From NCBI RefSeq assembly GCF_958979055.1, contig NC_084887.1, forward strand, positions 37,054,620 to 37,118,619: a DNA stretch of 64,000 nucleotides, in the 5' to 3' direction. This DNA is from Alnus glutinosa. Taxonomy: Eukaryota > Streptophyta > Magnoliopsida > Fagales > Betulaceae. Position numbers and translations under genes: made by a program. The notes under the pieces are model-generated. The model had not been told where the DNA came from, did no database searches, and worked only from the letters and a program-made list of their open reading frames with translations. This document shows, piece after piece, positions 1 to 10,990 of the stretch (the first letter of the stretch is position 1; every line of letters starts with the position of its first letter).

Positions 1-609
1 CCTGGAATGTACTGCATTATTTTTCTGGTCTTATTGATGTATGTTTTCTGCATCCTAAGATGCTGAATCAAAGTGAGCTTTGCTGCTTTGTGACTTATGT
101 GCGCTATATTGCTTCTTCTATGGAAAATCTTCTTGACATGAATTACATAATTATGGTTTTGCCATAGTTAGATTTTATTTTGCTATTTTCAAGGGGTCAA
201 ACCCATAGAGGTAGGATGCTGGTTAGATACTGTAGAATTTTGAAGGCTTGATTTTCTTATAAATATAGATGAGTAAACAATAAACAGCATGATAATCATG
301 AACTACACCAATATAAGCACCCTTTGAACGTCTGAGTCAAATACATCCAGAAATGTATTTCTACTTTTACATTTAAGAGCTTCCTGACCTTTTGCTTTCA
401 TATGTATGGGGTGATTAGATAAAATATGTTTTTGTTGATCATGGTTTAAGAAAAAGTTGATGGCGTAAGAGCAGCCAACATAGATTTGAAGGATGTGTTT
501 TCTAAATCATCCCAGAGAGAGATGTGCTTCATCTATTATTAATCATGAATTAGTGATATTTTCACATGTTTTAATTTTATTTATTTATTTTTGTGTTGGA
601 TCTTTACAG

Positions 610-1601
610 ACAAAATCTGATTTTCCGTGTGACATGCTCGAAAGGCACATACATACGTTCACTATGTGCAGATTTTGGGAAGGCTCTTGGCAGGTAATCA
701 CTATATTATTAAGATGCAAATTCGCTACTTCCACAGAACATGCATTTAAGAGTTTTGTGTAAAGAAATGCTAAAGATGAAGGGAAGATAGTGGGAACTTA
801 AATCTCCTGAATGAAAGTTGATGTTGGTTTTGTAATCATTAATTTTGAGTTTGAAGTTTCTCTAACATACTTCTACTCTTGCAGTTGTGCTCATTTAACT
901 GCTCTTCGGAGGGATTCAATTGGTAAGTGCCCTCAACATTTTTACATTGCGTTGAAGACTTCTACAAGTTCAATCTGTTATGTTGCATGATATTGAGCAT
1001 AATGCTACCCAAAACAAATATCTGTGAACCAGTTGGTTCTTAATAACTTATATGTAGAATTTTGATTACTTCTTCAAATTGTAAAGCTACATATGATGCC
1101 ATGTCAAAGGAAAAAAATAACTTAAAATTACAAAATCGATTTCAAACCGAACCCATTGAATATCAAGTTTTCATCTCTATTCTTGTGATTTCCTAGCAAT
1201 GAAAGACATAGAGCCATAGAGGGAATTTGAACATGAAAGGAAGTCTGTACTACACAAATTTTGTTTCCTTAAAAGGTAGAAATAGATTACAAATTTCTAA
1301 GAGCCTGTTTAATAGATATTTTTTTTTTAATGAGTAAATCAATTTATTAGAAAGCGCAACCTAAGTACACACGAAATATAAAAAAAAAAACTTCCGATTA
1401 GGGAGAAATAGGAGAACACAAGTCCAAAAAATCAGTAAAACTAGAAAAACGACATGTTTAATTGAAAATGATCACAGTTTTAGATGTGTGGCAATATCCA
1501 TTAGCAAATTGATGACACTCTCCTCTGCAGGGGAATATTCAGCAGATGATGCATGGGACTTCAAAGAGCTGGAAGAGGCAATTACGAAAAGTTATTTCTA
1601 A
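610..1601 (+). CDS. TruB-family tRNA pseudouridine synthase, 3' part (last three exons)
   Basis: The product should convert a uridine, typically U55 of the tRNA T-loop, to pseudouridine; an organellar location is possible but the N-terminus is outside the window. Three exons are seen: 610-693, 885-922 and 1531-1601, each bounded by AG and GT, with the stop at 1599-1601. Joined, they read through the family motif KGTYIRSLCADFGKALG followed by CAHLTALRRDSIGEYSADD, which is the conserved C-terminal part of the TruB catalytic domain. The catalytic aspartate lies further N-terminal and is not in the window. No earlier exon could be recognised in bases 1-609. The last intron (923-1530) holds a short LINE tail at about 1316-1452. 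The gene converges on the DUF707 gene, with about 650 bp between stop codons. The family call is firm; the exact orthologue (I recall At5g14460) is from memory. Confidence 0.88.
1316..1452 (-). mobile_element. 5'-truncated LINE fragment in TruB intron
   Basis: A run of T (1319-1328) is followed by a terminal sequence of the type shared by the LINE copies in this window: a 'gagtaa' motif, an A-rich stretch, then 'gcgcaacc' and an imperfect GTACAC stem. The orientation is antisense to TruB. Short possible target repeats, 'tgtttaat', lie near 1306 and 1453. The copy is diverged and carries no coding capacity. Confidence 0.55.
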
Positions 1602-2253
1602 TTGCCAATCAAACCTGTTGCTCCCTCACAAAAAGTTTTGGAGCAACAATGATGAGCAGGTCACAGGATAGGATAGAACATTTTTAGGGCGCACAGTAAC
1701 ATAAGAGATTTTCTTAGTTTTCCCACTTTTGCTTTTTTGGGCGCACAGTAACATAAGAAATCTGTTGTAACATTTACAAGATATTTATGACATTCATTGC
1801 TTGCCCAATTTATCAAGGTATGCCCTTGTTACAAAAATTGTTGCCGACTCTTGGATCAGGATCCTCCAAAATTTACTGCCTAAATTGCGTGCAATATGGG
1901 CAGCCTTGGCAGGTGCGGCTGCACTCGGACTGCCCGGGTAAATGAGCCTTGCACCTGCTCATCCACAACTCTACCGTGTCCATGTGTTATTGTCCTAGGC
2001 TCCATGGCCAGAACATGTCCGTATCTCAAATGTTGCTAATTTTCAAATTTTTCACAAACTAATGAGATAAAATAGAATAGTGTAACATCACTAGCAGTCC
2101 AAACTAATTAACCAGCATACAAGGAAGGAATCAGTTAAGATGAAGTATCCAAAAAGATGAAAATATAATTGATAAAAAGTACACTGAATGCAAGTAATTT
2201 CTTCGTCTCTAAGTACAATGAATTGTTAAATTTACATGCTACTATTGTCTCCG
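1602..2253. other. convergent intergenic spacer between TruB and DUF707 gene
   Basis: This stretch holds the 3' UTRs of two converging genes and no gene of its own. A direct repeat 'gggcgcacagtaacataag' occurs at about 1687 and 1739. A GC-richer patch lies at 1890-2000. I see no RNA gene. Confidence 0.6.
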
Positions 2254-5200
2254 CTAGCGAGCTGTTGAATTGGGGGGATCAATTCCCATTGCCTCAAAAT
2301 AGGCTTTTTCCGCATTAACCATTCTGCCTTGGAACATTGTCCATTCTTTTCTACACCTCTCCCTTACCTGACACAATGGAAATCAGGCTTTCAATTCCCT
2401 TGTGTTAAAAAGTGACACCTCAAAATCGCCACAAGTACATGGGGGTGCGCGCACAGAGAGAGAGAGAGAGAGAGTTAATAAATTATGGATGAAGAATTCA
2501 TTAAATGTTACATACCCCTTGCCAAGGTGGCTTCCCACTCTCTGCCTGTCCCTGTGTTGAAAGAAGAAAGAGGTGATTACAATATCTTTCACAGCAGATG
2601 AATTGGTGACTAGCAATTAAAAAGCTTTGAATTTACCTGGTTCCCAAGTGAAGGAACACTTTGATGAACAATCCATTGAGCATCAACAACTCCTATTTTC
2701 TCATGAGCAGGCTGTTTCCAAGCAATGATACAAAAGTGACAAGAACCCAATTATATCCTGAACAACAGCAAGGAAAATGCATGAGGCAGAAAAAGAGAAG
2801 ATGCCACCAACCTCGACACATTTCCGAAGAGCAAAATCTAGACCCCATCCATGAACCAGATCATTCTACAGCAATGGGACAAAAAAAATTAAACTAGCTA
2901 GAGAGGGATTAAGTTAGAAGTGGCAACAGCTACAACAGATAATCCATACCTGAATCATATGCCAAACACAACGCCATGCATCCCGAGAAAATACAGGTGC
3001 CATGATCTCAACAAACCTGCACATCTAACAATTCAAGTAAAATTACTTTACCCGCGCTAAGGATTCCTGAAGGGGAGATTGAAGAAGTGAAACAAATCTT
3101 TTTAGTAATTGATCAGGGTCAGTTATATTTACATACGCTGCACATGGTGGCAAATGTGGATCACTACACCAACCAGGTTTCTCCTCTGTATCCCTGTAGA
3201 GGGGAAAAAAGAGAGGATATATGGTCCAGCTAAAGTGTTGGCAGAGTAAAGTCAAGCTGCAATTGGCTAAATATATCTTTCATAAGCAGTCAACAAAACC
3301 AGATGAAAAAAGTTCTGCCGCTCTTACTTGTGAACTTCACTGTCACCTCTCCTCTTTGTCATTTGCCATGTTAATCCTTTATTTGGTTCTAAACCAGGCT
3401 GCGAAATCTCCAAACCATGCTTCCTCACTAGTTTTATATATCTGCAATAAAAGAAAATCTGAAACTTTAAGAATCCTAATTCATCAGAACAGTGTTTTTC
3501 TTTTTCTAAATCAGGACGTGAAATTTCAACACTTACTCCTCTGCATCAAAATGCTCTACACCAAGATCCTCATCCCAAATAAAAATGTAGTCATAGGGAG
3601 CAACAATGTCAGGATGCAGAAAACGTTTGGCATACCACCTTGGACCAATTTTCAGGGATTTATGTGAAAACACGATTAAGTTGGCCTTAACAAAAATACA
3701 TGAAAGCTATTGAATAACTTAAAACTGACAAACTGACAAAGGAGCTAATTGCTAACCATTTAGTTTGCTTCTGAGCGCTTACATGGATAGCTTGCCTTGA
3801 CCATTCAAACTCATCCCATTCACTTGTCCGATTATCATAGTGAAACAACAGAATCGTGAAGTTCTCTGAGAACTGTAAATATAAATTCAGAGAGAGAGAG
3901 AGAGAGGGAAGGAGGACTGCAAAAATAAATAGAGAGAGTGCAAAAGCAGACTGACCTTTTTAACTGCTGCATTAATGTTGTTTTTCTGACCATAACCAAC
4001 GGTAAAGGTAACAAGATACTTTGGCTTGATGGTGAAGTCCTGCGAGTACCACCTCCATCAATAAAATATTCAGATTAGAGAAGGAAAATGAACCCTTACA
4101 GAAATTAATCATTAAGGAACATGGAGAAGTCTTCATCGTTGTTGGGGTAAAGGGCAAATATTCAGAAGTCGTCCAATAGAAATCTTTCTTTTTTTGATAA
4201 GTGAATAGAAATCTTTCTTTGTTCTGCTGAAACCTATTTCCAAGTGCTTTTTATATATTGTGTATTCTTGGTCTTTGCTTCTGGTTTTTAAAGAAATTTT
4301 GGGATAACCCAAAATTCTTTTAATTCTAGATATCTACAAATTCTTTTTTTAGCAGTTCAGATACTTCATATAATTTCTCACATATCCATTGTCAACCTAA
4401 TCTAAGCCAATATTCTTCATTAATTTTTGCTTGTACTCTATAAAAACTTAAAAAATGGCTTCTTCCTATTAAATCATTAGTTGTCCCAAAAGTTTAAGAT
4501 AATAAAAAATAATTAATCAATCATTTATTTAACATTCTAACACTCTCCTTACGTGTGAGTCCAAACTCTCTCTCAATAAGTGAGACCTAACACGTAAAAT
4601 GTTAATTGAAATAAGAGAATAAAATGTGGAGCCAGGATTCAAATTCAAGACCACTACTTTGATACCATGTCAAATCATTAGTTGTCCCAAAAACTAAAAT
4701 TGTGGAAAATAATGAATTTTGTTGTTTATTTAACATTTTACTACTCCCTTCCCAACTGCCCCTAGTGTAATTTGCTATTTTCACGTCATAATAGTATGAC
4801 TGCACATGACCAAAGTCTCTGACTTTTAATAGGGAATGACAGGCTAAATGTGCCTTTTACATTGAAGTTATGGTAGAAGATGCACACCTCACTGGGCTGA
4901 CCCCATAATCGGCGGAGAAATAAATCTGACTCAGATTCTATGATACCAGGGGGTAGTCTTTCAGCCCCTCGAGGATTTGTCGGAACCCAAATCTGCATTA
5001 GAATAAAAGGTTAGTAGCTGGTGCTAGAACATAACATCAGAAGGAGCACAGCTGGTGATGTTCCTGAAAAAGCTACAACATTAGATACTAAGAATAATAA
5101 ACTCTTACATGTACGTTGCGTTGTGGTCAGAAACAGAAATTAATCAGATTGACACAATACACTAGATGATACAGATTGCCACTAAATTATTTAAAAGGTG

Positions 5201-5865
5201 CACCTAAAACCAGGAGTCTAAATCAATGAATGCCCTGCTTCCATGCACACCAACCCCTCCCCCCCAACAACCCCATCCCCAAGGACAAAATGAGAAACTT
5301 GACTTAGATAGTTTATATGTGTGCTTGTATTCCAGTAAATACAAATTGCCCCAAATTGAAGGATGTTAAATCCCAAGGGAGGAGCAAGGAGAAAATGGAT
5401 TGAGACCATCAAAAACACATGATGACTTGGCTCGTAGATGTAAGAGCATGACATTGCTTTAAGATTTACTAGGCAGTTGACCATAGAAAGTTGGGATAAA
5501 GCTTCTCTGAGTTGATTATTATTATTTTTTTTTGGATCAGTAATCGCAAGTTCATTAAAAAGTGCAAAGGCGCAACCCAAATACACAAGTATACAAGAGA
5601 GAAGACAATCAAGTAGCAGAGAAGAGATTTAAAAAACATGAAAATTCGAAAAATTACAATCCCAGTAGCCCAAAGAAAGAGTCTTAAAGAATAAATCATT
5701 TAGTTCCACTAAAGTCCTTTCGAGGTCCTCAAAACTACGACCATTTCTTTCCCTCTATAGACACCACATTTGGCAAGGCGGAATCAAAACTTTGGGTTGA
5801 ATTTTGAAGTGTACTAAAGTCACAACAGCTTTGTTGAAGCTACAATATGTCAAGAAAGACGAGAT

Positions 5866-5910
<45 letters not shown>

Positions 5911-7246
5911 AGATAGAGAGAGAGAGAGAGAGAGTTCTACGACTTCACGAAAATGGAATAAATCAAAACTGATGAAGAGAGTAGTCAACAGCTGAGGAAG
6001 TGGGATACCCACGGTTGAAGAATTTTACTTCCATCTTTTTAGAGCATAGATTGAAGACATCACTTTTAGAATACAGAGTATAACTGAGTCCAAAAACTAA
6101 AATTATCCAGGGTAAGCTTACTGGATATTCGTTTAAGGTTAGACTGAGAAGAGCATGACCCCAGAACTATGAAGAATTTATATTAGACTTTGTGGGCTAA
6201 AAGGATTATATTTTAGCAGAAATAGACTTTGTTGAGTTTTTTAGACTACTAACAATTGTGTATATTATCAATAGTTCAAATTCAACTCATAACATTATAT
6301 TTGCTTAACACTTTAAAAAATGACAGTTTTTTAGTGCAAGTTGAAAAGGATTGCTATCATTGTATTCTTTTTCCATGAGTTCTTCACTGAACAATCATTG
6401 GAATCAGGGATTATCTAGCACCTTACCCTATGCATTTTCCTCTAATATTGGATTTGAATCCAACGAAAGAGTGTCTTAATTCTATTCTTTAATAGGGAAA
6501 ACACTTTTCACTCACTATTATCACAAGATGGACCTCTAGGAATGGTTATGGGCTGTTAACCCCAAAGTGCATTTGAAAAAATAGCACCATCTGAGGTTGA
6601 GATGAAACACTTGTAAAGCATCACAATTTCAGGAAAGAACAGCCTGGAAACAAGCTAAAGCCCATATCTAATGGCACAAGTAAAATGAAATAGAGATTAC
6701 CTACCTTTGTATCATTATATTTGTGAAGTGGAGTGGAGCTGACTCCATCACCCTTCAGAGAAGACACAGCCTTCAGCAATGCTTGGGTTGAAAGGCCTGC
6801 ATACTTGTCCTCAATATATGTGAGGTCAATGGAAGGAAAAAGGCTGGTCGGAAGATTCATCTAACAAATGTAAGCACAATCGAATAAGTTTTGGTACTCT
6901 TAGTTGACATCATTGGAACCGAATGAAGGAGAAAACCAACCATATAAATAAAGATTTTGCACCTTGCTTAATGACAGCGTTGGAAATGTTACTCCCAAAA
7001 AGAATCCAAATACAAGTCCAACAAAAGTTGTTACAACAAGCCTCATTGTCTCCTTCGGTTTTCTTATAATTCCACTGCAGCCCAAAAGAGGTCCATGTTA
7101 CACATACTGAGGCCACTTTCATTGTCACCAAAACCTTACGAACTTACAAAGTATCCAGTTAAGAGAAACGGAATGAGATAATAACACTTTTTTCTAAACA
7201 AAAGAATTCTAGTTAGTAGTTCATACCAGCGTATGGGAGGTCCCAT
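2254..7246 (-). CDS. DUF707 family type II membrane protein (lysine-ketoglutarate reductase trans-splicing related-like)
   Basis: I read 14 coding exons on the minus strand: 7227-7246, 6963-7074, 6705-6860, 4888-4992, 3956-4039, 3757-3872, 3537-3638, 3328-3441, 3137-3193, 2950-3016, 2812-2865, 2637-2711, 2516-2551 and 2254-2367. They sum to 1,212 nt, an exact frame of 403 residues plus stop. Residues about 17-41 form one hydrophobic segment after a short basic N-terminus, so a signal anchor with a lumenal C-terminal domain is likely. The rest matches the plant DUF707 family, with conserved blocks IWVPTNPRGAERLPPG, KYLVTFTVGYGQK, a D220-E221-D222 motif in IFIWDEDLG, KPGWCSDPHLPPCAA and HGWGLDFALR. 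The DED motif resembles the DxD sugar-nucleotide site of glycosyltransferases, but that is an inference; no biochemical function is established to my knowledge. The 20-nt first coding exon, encoding MGPPIR, fits the frame and donor but is the least certain exon. Introns contain (GA)n, (TG)n and LINE pieces. Confidence 0.9.
4175..4220 (-). mobile_element. 12-bp LINE-tail micro-insertion with 17-bp target duplication
   Basis: The sequence 'aatagaaatctttcttt' occurs twice, at 4175-4191 and 4204-4220, and flanks only 'ttttgataagtg'. That insert matches the extreme 3' end of the full-length LINE at 15007 (T-run followed by gataagt, antisense). The arrangement fits a target-primed insertion that stopped after about a dozen bases. 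It lies in an intron of the DUF707 gene. Confidence 0.6.
4473..4790 (-). repeat. tRNA-related SINE-like repeat
   Basis: A 20-nt block 'aaatcattagttgtcccaaa' is repeated directly near 4473 and 4672. On the minus strand the segment reads 'catggtatcaaag' followed some 20 nt later by 'tttgaatcctggctcc', which resembles the A and B boxes of a tRNA-derived promoter. Related segments occur near 46100-46390 and 46870-47060. The family was not identified. Confidence 0.4.
5521..5860 (-). mobile_element. 5'-truncated LINE fragment in DUF707 intron
   Basis: A T-run at 5522-5534 is followed by the LINE terminal pattern 'gatcagtaat...gcgcaaccc...atacacaagtatac'. About 150 bp further the sequence 'ctatagacaccacatttggcaaggcgg' has its counterpart in the distal part of the LINE ORF2 near 15240. 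This is an old antisense copy that has kept only the last few hundred bases. A long (TG)n(AG)n microsatellite follows. Confidence 0.6.
5868..5934. repeat. (TG)n(AG)n compound microsatellite
   Basis: A run of about 20 TG units (5868-5908) is followed by AG units to 5934, inside the DUF707 intron. Open frames across it are artefacts. Confidence 0.95.
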
Positions 7247-8715
7247 GTTAGTCAAAATCTGCCAGCTCTACAATGACAAAAGTACGAGCTGAAATCCAGC
7301 AAGCAATAGCTTCTCCAAGCACTCATCAAGTGACTAATTTTCAGAGCTTCAAAACTAAAACGGAACCCCTCATGGCGAAACAGCCAACCCTGACAGAGTA
7401 AAAACAAATTATCATAAAACTGCTGCATGAATCAAATTCCATGACATAACACGACCATATAACACCAACACTAAACTCCACCAGTTTAATGCTGCAAGGT
7501 AAATATACCACAACCTCATGTTCAAGCAATGTGTATAAACTCGAAAGATCTAATGAAATTGTGCTAAACACAAATGATGGAGAATGGGCACAAAGCACTA
7601 GGTGTGCACATTGCTACATAGGAACCAAAATGCAACTCGGACTGCCGAGGAATCCGACCGGCGCATCACCGAACCGCACCAACCGACCTCTGTCGGTTTC
7701 CCGACAGTCCCGCGACGACATGGTTCGGTGCAAAGTGGGACCCACAAGCAATCCACGGTGGTTTATGAAGCTGAAGAGGAGGATCGGATAATCCAAATCG
7801 TGAAAAATGCAAAGCTAAAGCAGCCCAACAATCTAACTAGACTCTGTTGCTTACTAAATTATCCAAGCAGATTTTCAGACCCCCAATTCAAAGAACCCAC
7901 TTAACTGAAATAACCGTTTCCTTATGGGAACAACCTCAACAGCTTCGACGAATTAAGAAAGCGCCTATTGGTTTCACTGTTAAGTATCCCAAAAAGAAAA
8001 AAAAAAAGGAAATTGATGCGCTTTTATCAGACCTAATCTGAATCAGATAACCAGAAAAGGAAATTAAAATTACGAGTTAAGAAGAAATCAACGTACGTGG
8101 TACCAAACGTAGGACAATTCTTTGACTCTTTGAACGACAGCGATCACTTTGAGTCTTCGGATGTTTCAGCAGCCAAACGCGATCTTATAGATTGGTCCCC
8201 AGAGTTTTCGAAAACAACCTCGTTGAACTCAGAAATGAGATTCCAGAAAGCGTCAAAGCTGTAAGATTTGAATGTCCAAAGAGCCAATAATAAGGGCACG
8301 TTTGGTACGCAATAATGAAATTCCATTGTTTAATTTGTTTGGTTGATCATCATTCAAACGACGAATAGCTATTTTTTTTTTTTAAAAAAAAAACAACTAA
8401 ATAACCAAATGTAGTAGCTTTTCTTTTTCCTTTTTCTTGTTGGGCAGTTCTTACGTGTATTACTCAGACCTAGGCTATCGAACCGAACGGTGTCGTATCC
8501 GGTGCTAATCCTCTGGGTCTAACGTGGGACCCGCAAGTAGCCGCTGATATTTCATGGTTTGGAAATATGGCACCCGCGTGCATGGGACGATGATGTACAA
8601 GCGGATGGATGGAATATTTCCTTCTTTTTTCTGTATGGTCTTTTTCAAATTCTGTTGTGACCGAAATTTGGCTAGGTTTTGCAAATTGGCCGGCCACTCG
8701 TTGGATTTACCCTTT
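7247..8715. other. 5' region of DUF707 gene
   Basis: This should contain the promoter and 5' UTR of the DUF707 gene, perhaps with a UTR intron, since the coding start at 7246 lies far from the next unit. A GC-rich island at 7625-7745 stands out from the AT-rich background. No second gene or RNA gene was recognised. A stretch from 8293 ('agggcacgtttggtacgcaa') looks like a hAT-type MITE end, but no matching end was found. Confidence 0.4.
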
Positions 8716-9638
8716 TTAGAGCATCTCCGGCAGTTCTACTTTAGCCAAAAAGTTAAATTTAATTATTTTTGTCTTTTTTTCTTCCTCTAGCAGAATAATC
8801 ATCTTTAACTCTTTTCTTAACTTCATCAACAGTGAATAGCAACTACCAGCTATTCACTGTTCATAAGTTATCTAATTTTTTTTATTATATTTTCTCTTTC
8901 TCTCACACTCTCTCTCACTTCAGTTTTTCTTAACCCAAATGCTTGAAGACGCAAACGGTTTCAATAATTCCACGTTCTCTCAGATCCCAAAGAATATTAC
9001 GACTCAAATTCAACCACTCGCGCACCTCCTTGTTCTTCTTCTTACTAATTCTTCCAGCTTTAGTGCAAGATTTCTCGGAGAGCTTTTGATCCATGGCGTC
9101 TCTTAGTTTGACTCATCTCAGGGGCAAGAACACAGTGCCCGAGTTCGCTAGGACTTGCCCGAGAATGAGCTGGGCTTAGCCCGGGAGAGTTGGGTTCAAA
9201 GTGTTTAAGTCGTCGGAGGCTCAAGCTGAGCCCGATCTTGGCGAGACTGTCAATGGGGTTGCCAGTGTAACTCACACAGCCTGAGGCCGTGTAATCAACC
9301 TTACAAGAATTTGTGTTTGTTGTTGTTTTGGCCGGAAGTTAATTGGGTGTGGAATTCTACTGAACCCACTAGCGAGGAGGAGTGACCGGAGAGTGTTTTG
9401 GCCGGAAGTTGGTTGAGGGTGGAATTCTGGTGAACCCATCGGCGAGGAGTGACCGGAGAGAGAGAGGGGGGGAAGAGGGAGAGAAAGAAAATAAAACAAT
9501 AAAAAAAATATTATTTAAAGAAAATGAAGTGTAGAATATAGATTATTGTTGGAGTGGTTTTAAGAAAATTAGAGGTTAAAGTAGAGATTGATACTTTTTT
9601 AGTAGCTATTTTAACTCCAACTGCTGGAGATACTCTTA
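8716..9638. mobile_element. non-autonomous DNA transposon with captured sequence
   Basis: The ends 'gagcatctccggcag' (8717-8731) and, inverted, 'agtatctccagcag' (ending about 9635) form short terminal inverted repeats of the widespread plant 'gagcatctccagcag' type. The AT-rich ends resemble each other for roughly 80 bp. The interior (about 8930-9480) is GC-richer and unrelated to the ends. It includes a 54-codon minus-strand open frame (8930-9094) and a 70-bp tandem duplication (9325-9394 and 9395-9460). Such an interior suggests captured host sequence. The source was not recognised, and no clear target duplication was seen. Confidence 0.55.
9325..9460. repeat. 70-bp tandem duplication inside transposon
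   Basis: Two adjacent copies begin 'gttttggccggaagtt' at 9325 and 9395 and continue through 'ggaattct' and 'gaacccat' to 'gaccggagag', with a few differences. Confidence 0.8.
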
Positions 9639-10202
9639 GCAGTTTTAAAATTGAATAAAAAAAATGTAAAATCAGACTAAATAGTTGCTTAAATTACAAA
9701 TTGTTCTATGTTGCATAGAGTAAATTAAGAAATCTCAGAGTATGCCAACAAAATAATTTAATCTATTGAATCAAATTCCGTTAAAACGAGTCAATAAAAG
9801 ACGGCACATGTCACTCTTAATAAAAAATATAAATATGTATAAAACTAAAAAAAGTTAAAAAAAAAAAAAATGAAAAAATGAAAGTGGTGGTCGTGCGCCA
9901 CACCAGAGGTTGTTGGGGCGGCACGCGGCCCCTATGGGCGGGAGTGGCACGTAGGTCACCTATTTCTTTTTTTAAAAAAAGAACCATAATTTTTTTAGTT
10001 TTATATATTTATATTTGTTTATTAAGAGTGACATGTGTCGTCTTTTCATTGACGTTAACGTGACACCTAACAAAATTTAACTCTATGGACTAAATTTTTT
10101 TTTTTTTTTTTTGCATACTTAAGAGATTTTGAATTCATTTTGATACAAGAATAAACAATTTGTGATTTAAGCCTACCTGTAGACTAATTTTAGAACAGTT
10201 AA
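9638..10202. mobile_element. foldback MITE with long inverted arms and GC-rich centre
   Basis: The left arm (about 9638-9850) and the inverse of the right arm (about 9985-10202) match over some 200 bp. Shared signatures are 'acaaattgtt', 'acacatgtcactcttaataaa' up to the base 20 of it, and A-rich tracts. The centre (about 9880-9960) is GC-rich with 'ggcacgcggcc'. This architecture recurs at 42949-43310, 61491-62213 and 63830-64000. The length of the arms and the 9-10-bp duplication seen at 61491 favour a Mutator-like origin. Confidence 0.65.
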
Positions 10203-10242
10203 ATACCTAAATTCAATGTTGCCTCTCAATTGTCGCGCTCTC

Positions 10243-10297
10243 AAGCCCTCTACTTGTTTTTTTTTTTTTTTTTGGACATGAAAGCCCTCTACTTGTT
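10243..10297 (-). mobile_element. tail-only retro-insertion with 16-bp target duplication
   Basis: The 16-mer 'aagccctctacttgtt' at 10243-10258 and 10282-10297 flanks only a T-run plus 'ggacatga' (23 bp). On the minus strand this is a few bases followed by a poly(A) tail, as expected of an almost completely truncated LINE or SINE insertion. Confidence 0.65.
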
Positions 10298-10299
10298 AC

Positions 10300-10990
10300 T
10301 ATAGGCATTCCAGATCATTTGTGGACCGCTTGACAAACCACCTTTATTGGCAGCCCTCTTCTTGGTGCTCGGTCCAAAAAAAAATTGGACCGGATCAATT
10401 TTAGCCCATTTTCAATTGATCGTATGGTATGGCAGTATGGGTATGCTTTTCATTCAGCTCTGTTTCAATTGCTTTGAGACTTTGTTGTTGGGCCCCCAAC
10501 CCGCTTACGGATTCGGAACACCCTCCTTGTTGTTGTGCCACGTGTTAACCACAAGACAATATTCCGTTGACAAATCCTCTTTATCCATTATTTATTTTTC
10601 TTTTTTAATCTGAGCACTTTTAGCCACAAAAATTTGCTGCAACAGGTTTTACAAACTATATTCCAAAACTACCACTAGAAAGTATTAAAACGACGTCGTT
10701 TGCCATTTTCCCCATCTATTTTTTTTTTAATTTTGTTTAATAACAAATTTTCATTGCCCAATCATTCAAAATTATAGTAAATTAGTAATAACAAAGATAC
10801 TTTTCTCAGCTTTGTTTAATAATGATCAAATTTCAGTAATGATACAACTGGTAGTTTTCCCAGGTGAAAAAGCCCTTTGTTTTCTAAATTTGTTTTCTTG
10901 ATTCCACTGAATAACTTTATCGTTGGAGATGATCGAAGTGAAATTGTAGAGTAAAATCGAGTTCGGAATCGAACACGGCGACAAGAAACG
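10300..10990 (+). promoter_or_regulatory. promoter and 5' UTR region of SGF29
   Basis: This is the only non-coding stretch upstream of the SGF29 start codon. It contains a perfect 14-bp palindrome, AAACGACGTCGTTT, at 10688-10701, with a GACGTC core of the kind bound by plant bZIP factors. Whether it is used is unknown. I did not find a convincing TATA box. Confidence 0.45.

Noticed and set aside
493-762. 89-codon plus-strand frame at the left end
   Set aside because: It overlaps a TruB exon in a different frame; the correct frame matches TruB.
5755-6012. Open frames on both strands across the TG/AG microsatellite
   Set aside because: They are products of dinucleotide repeats (TH and VC runs) with no family similarity.
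7489-7904. Overlapping 100-codon frames over the GC-rich patch
   Set aside because: Three competing frames on both strands, no recognised domain, and the location is the DUF707 5' region.
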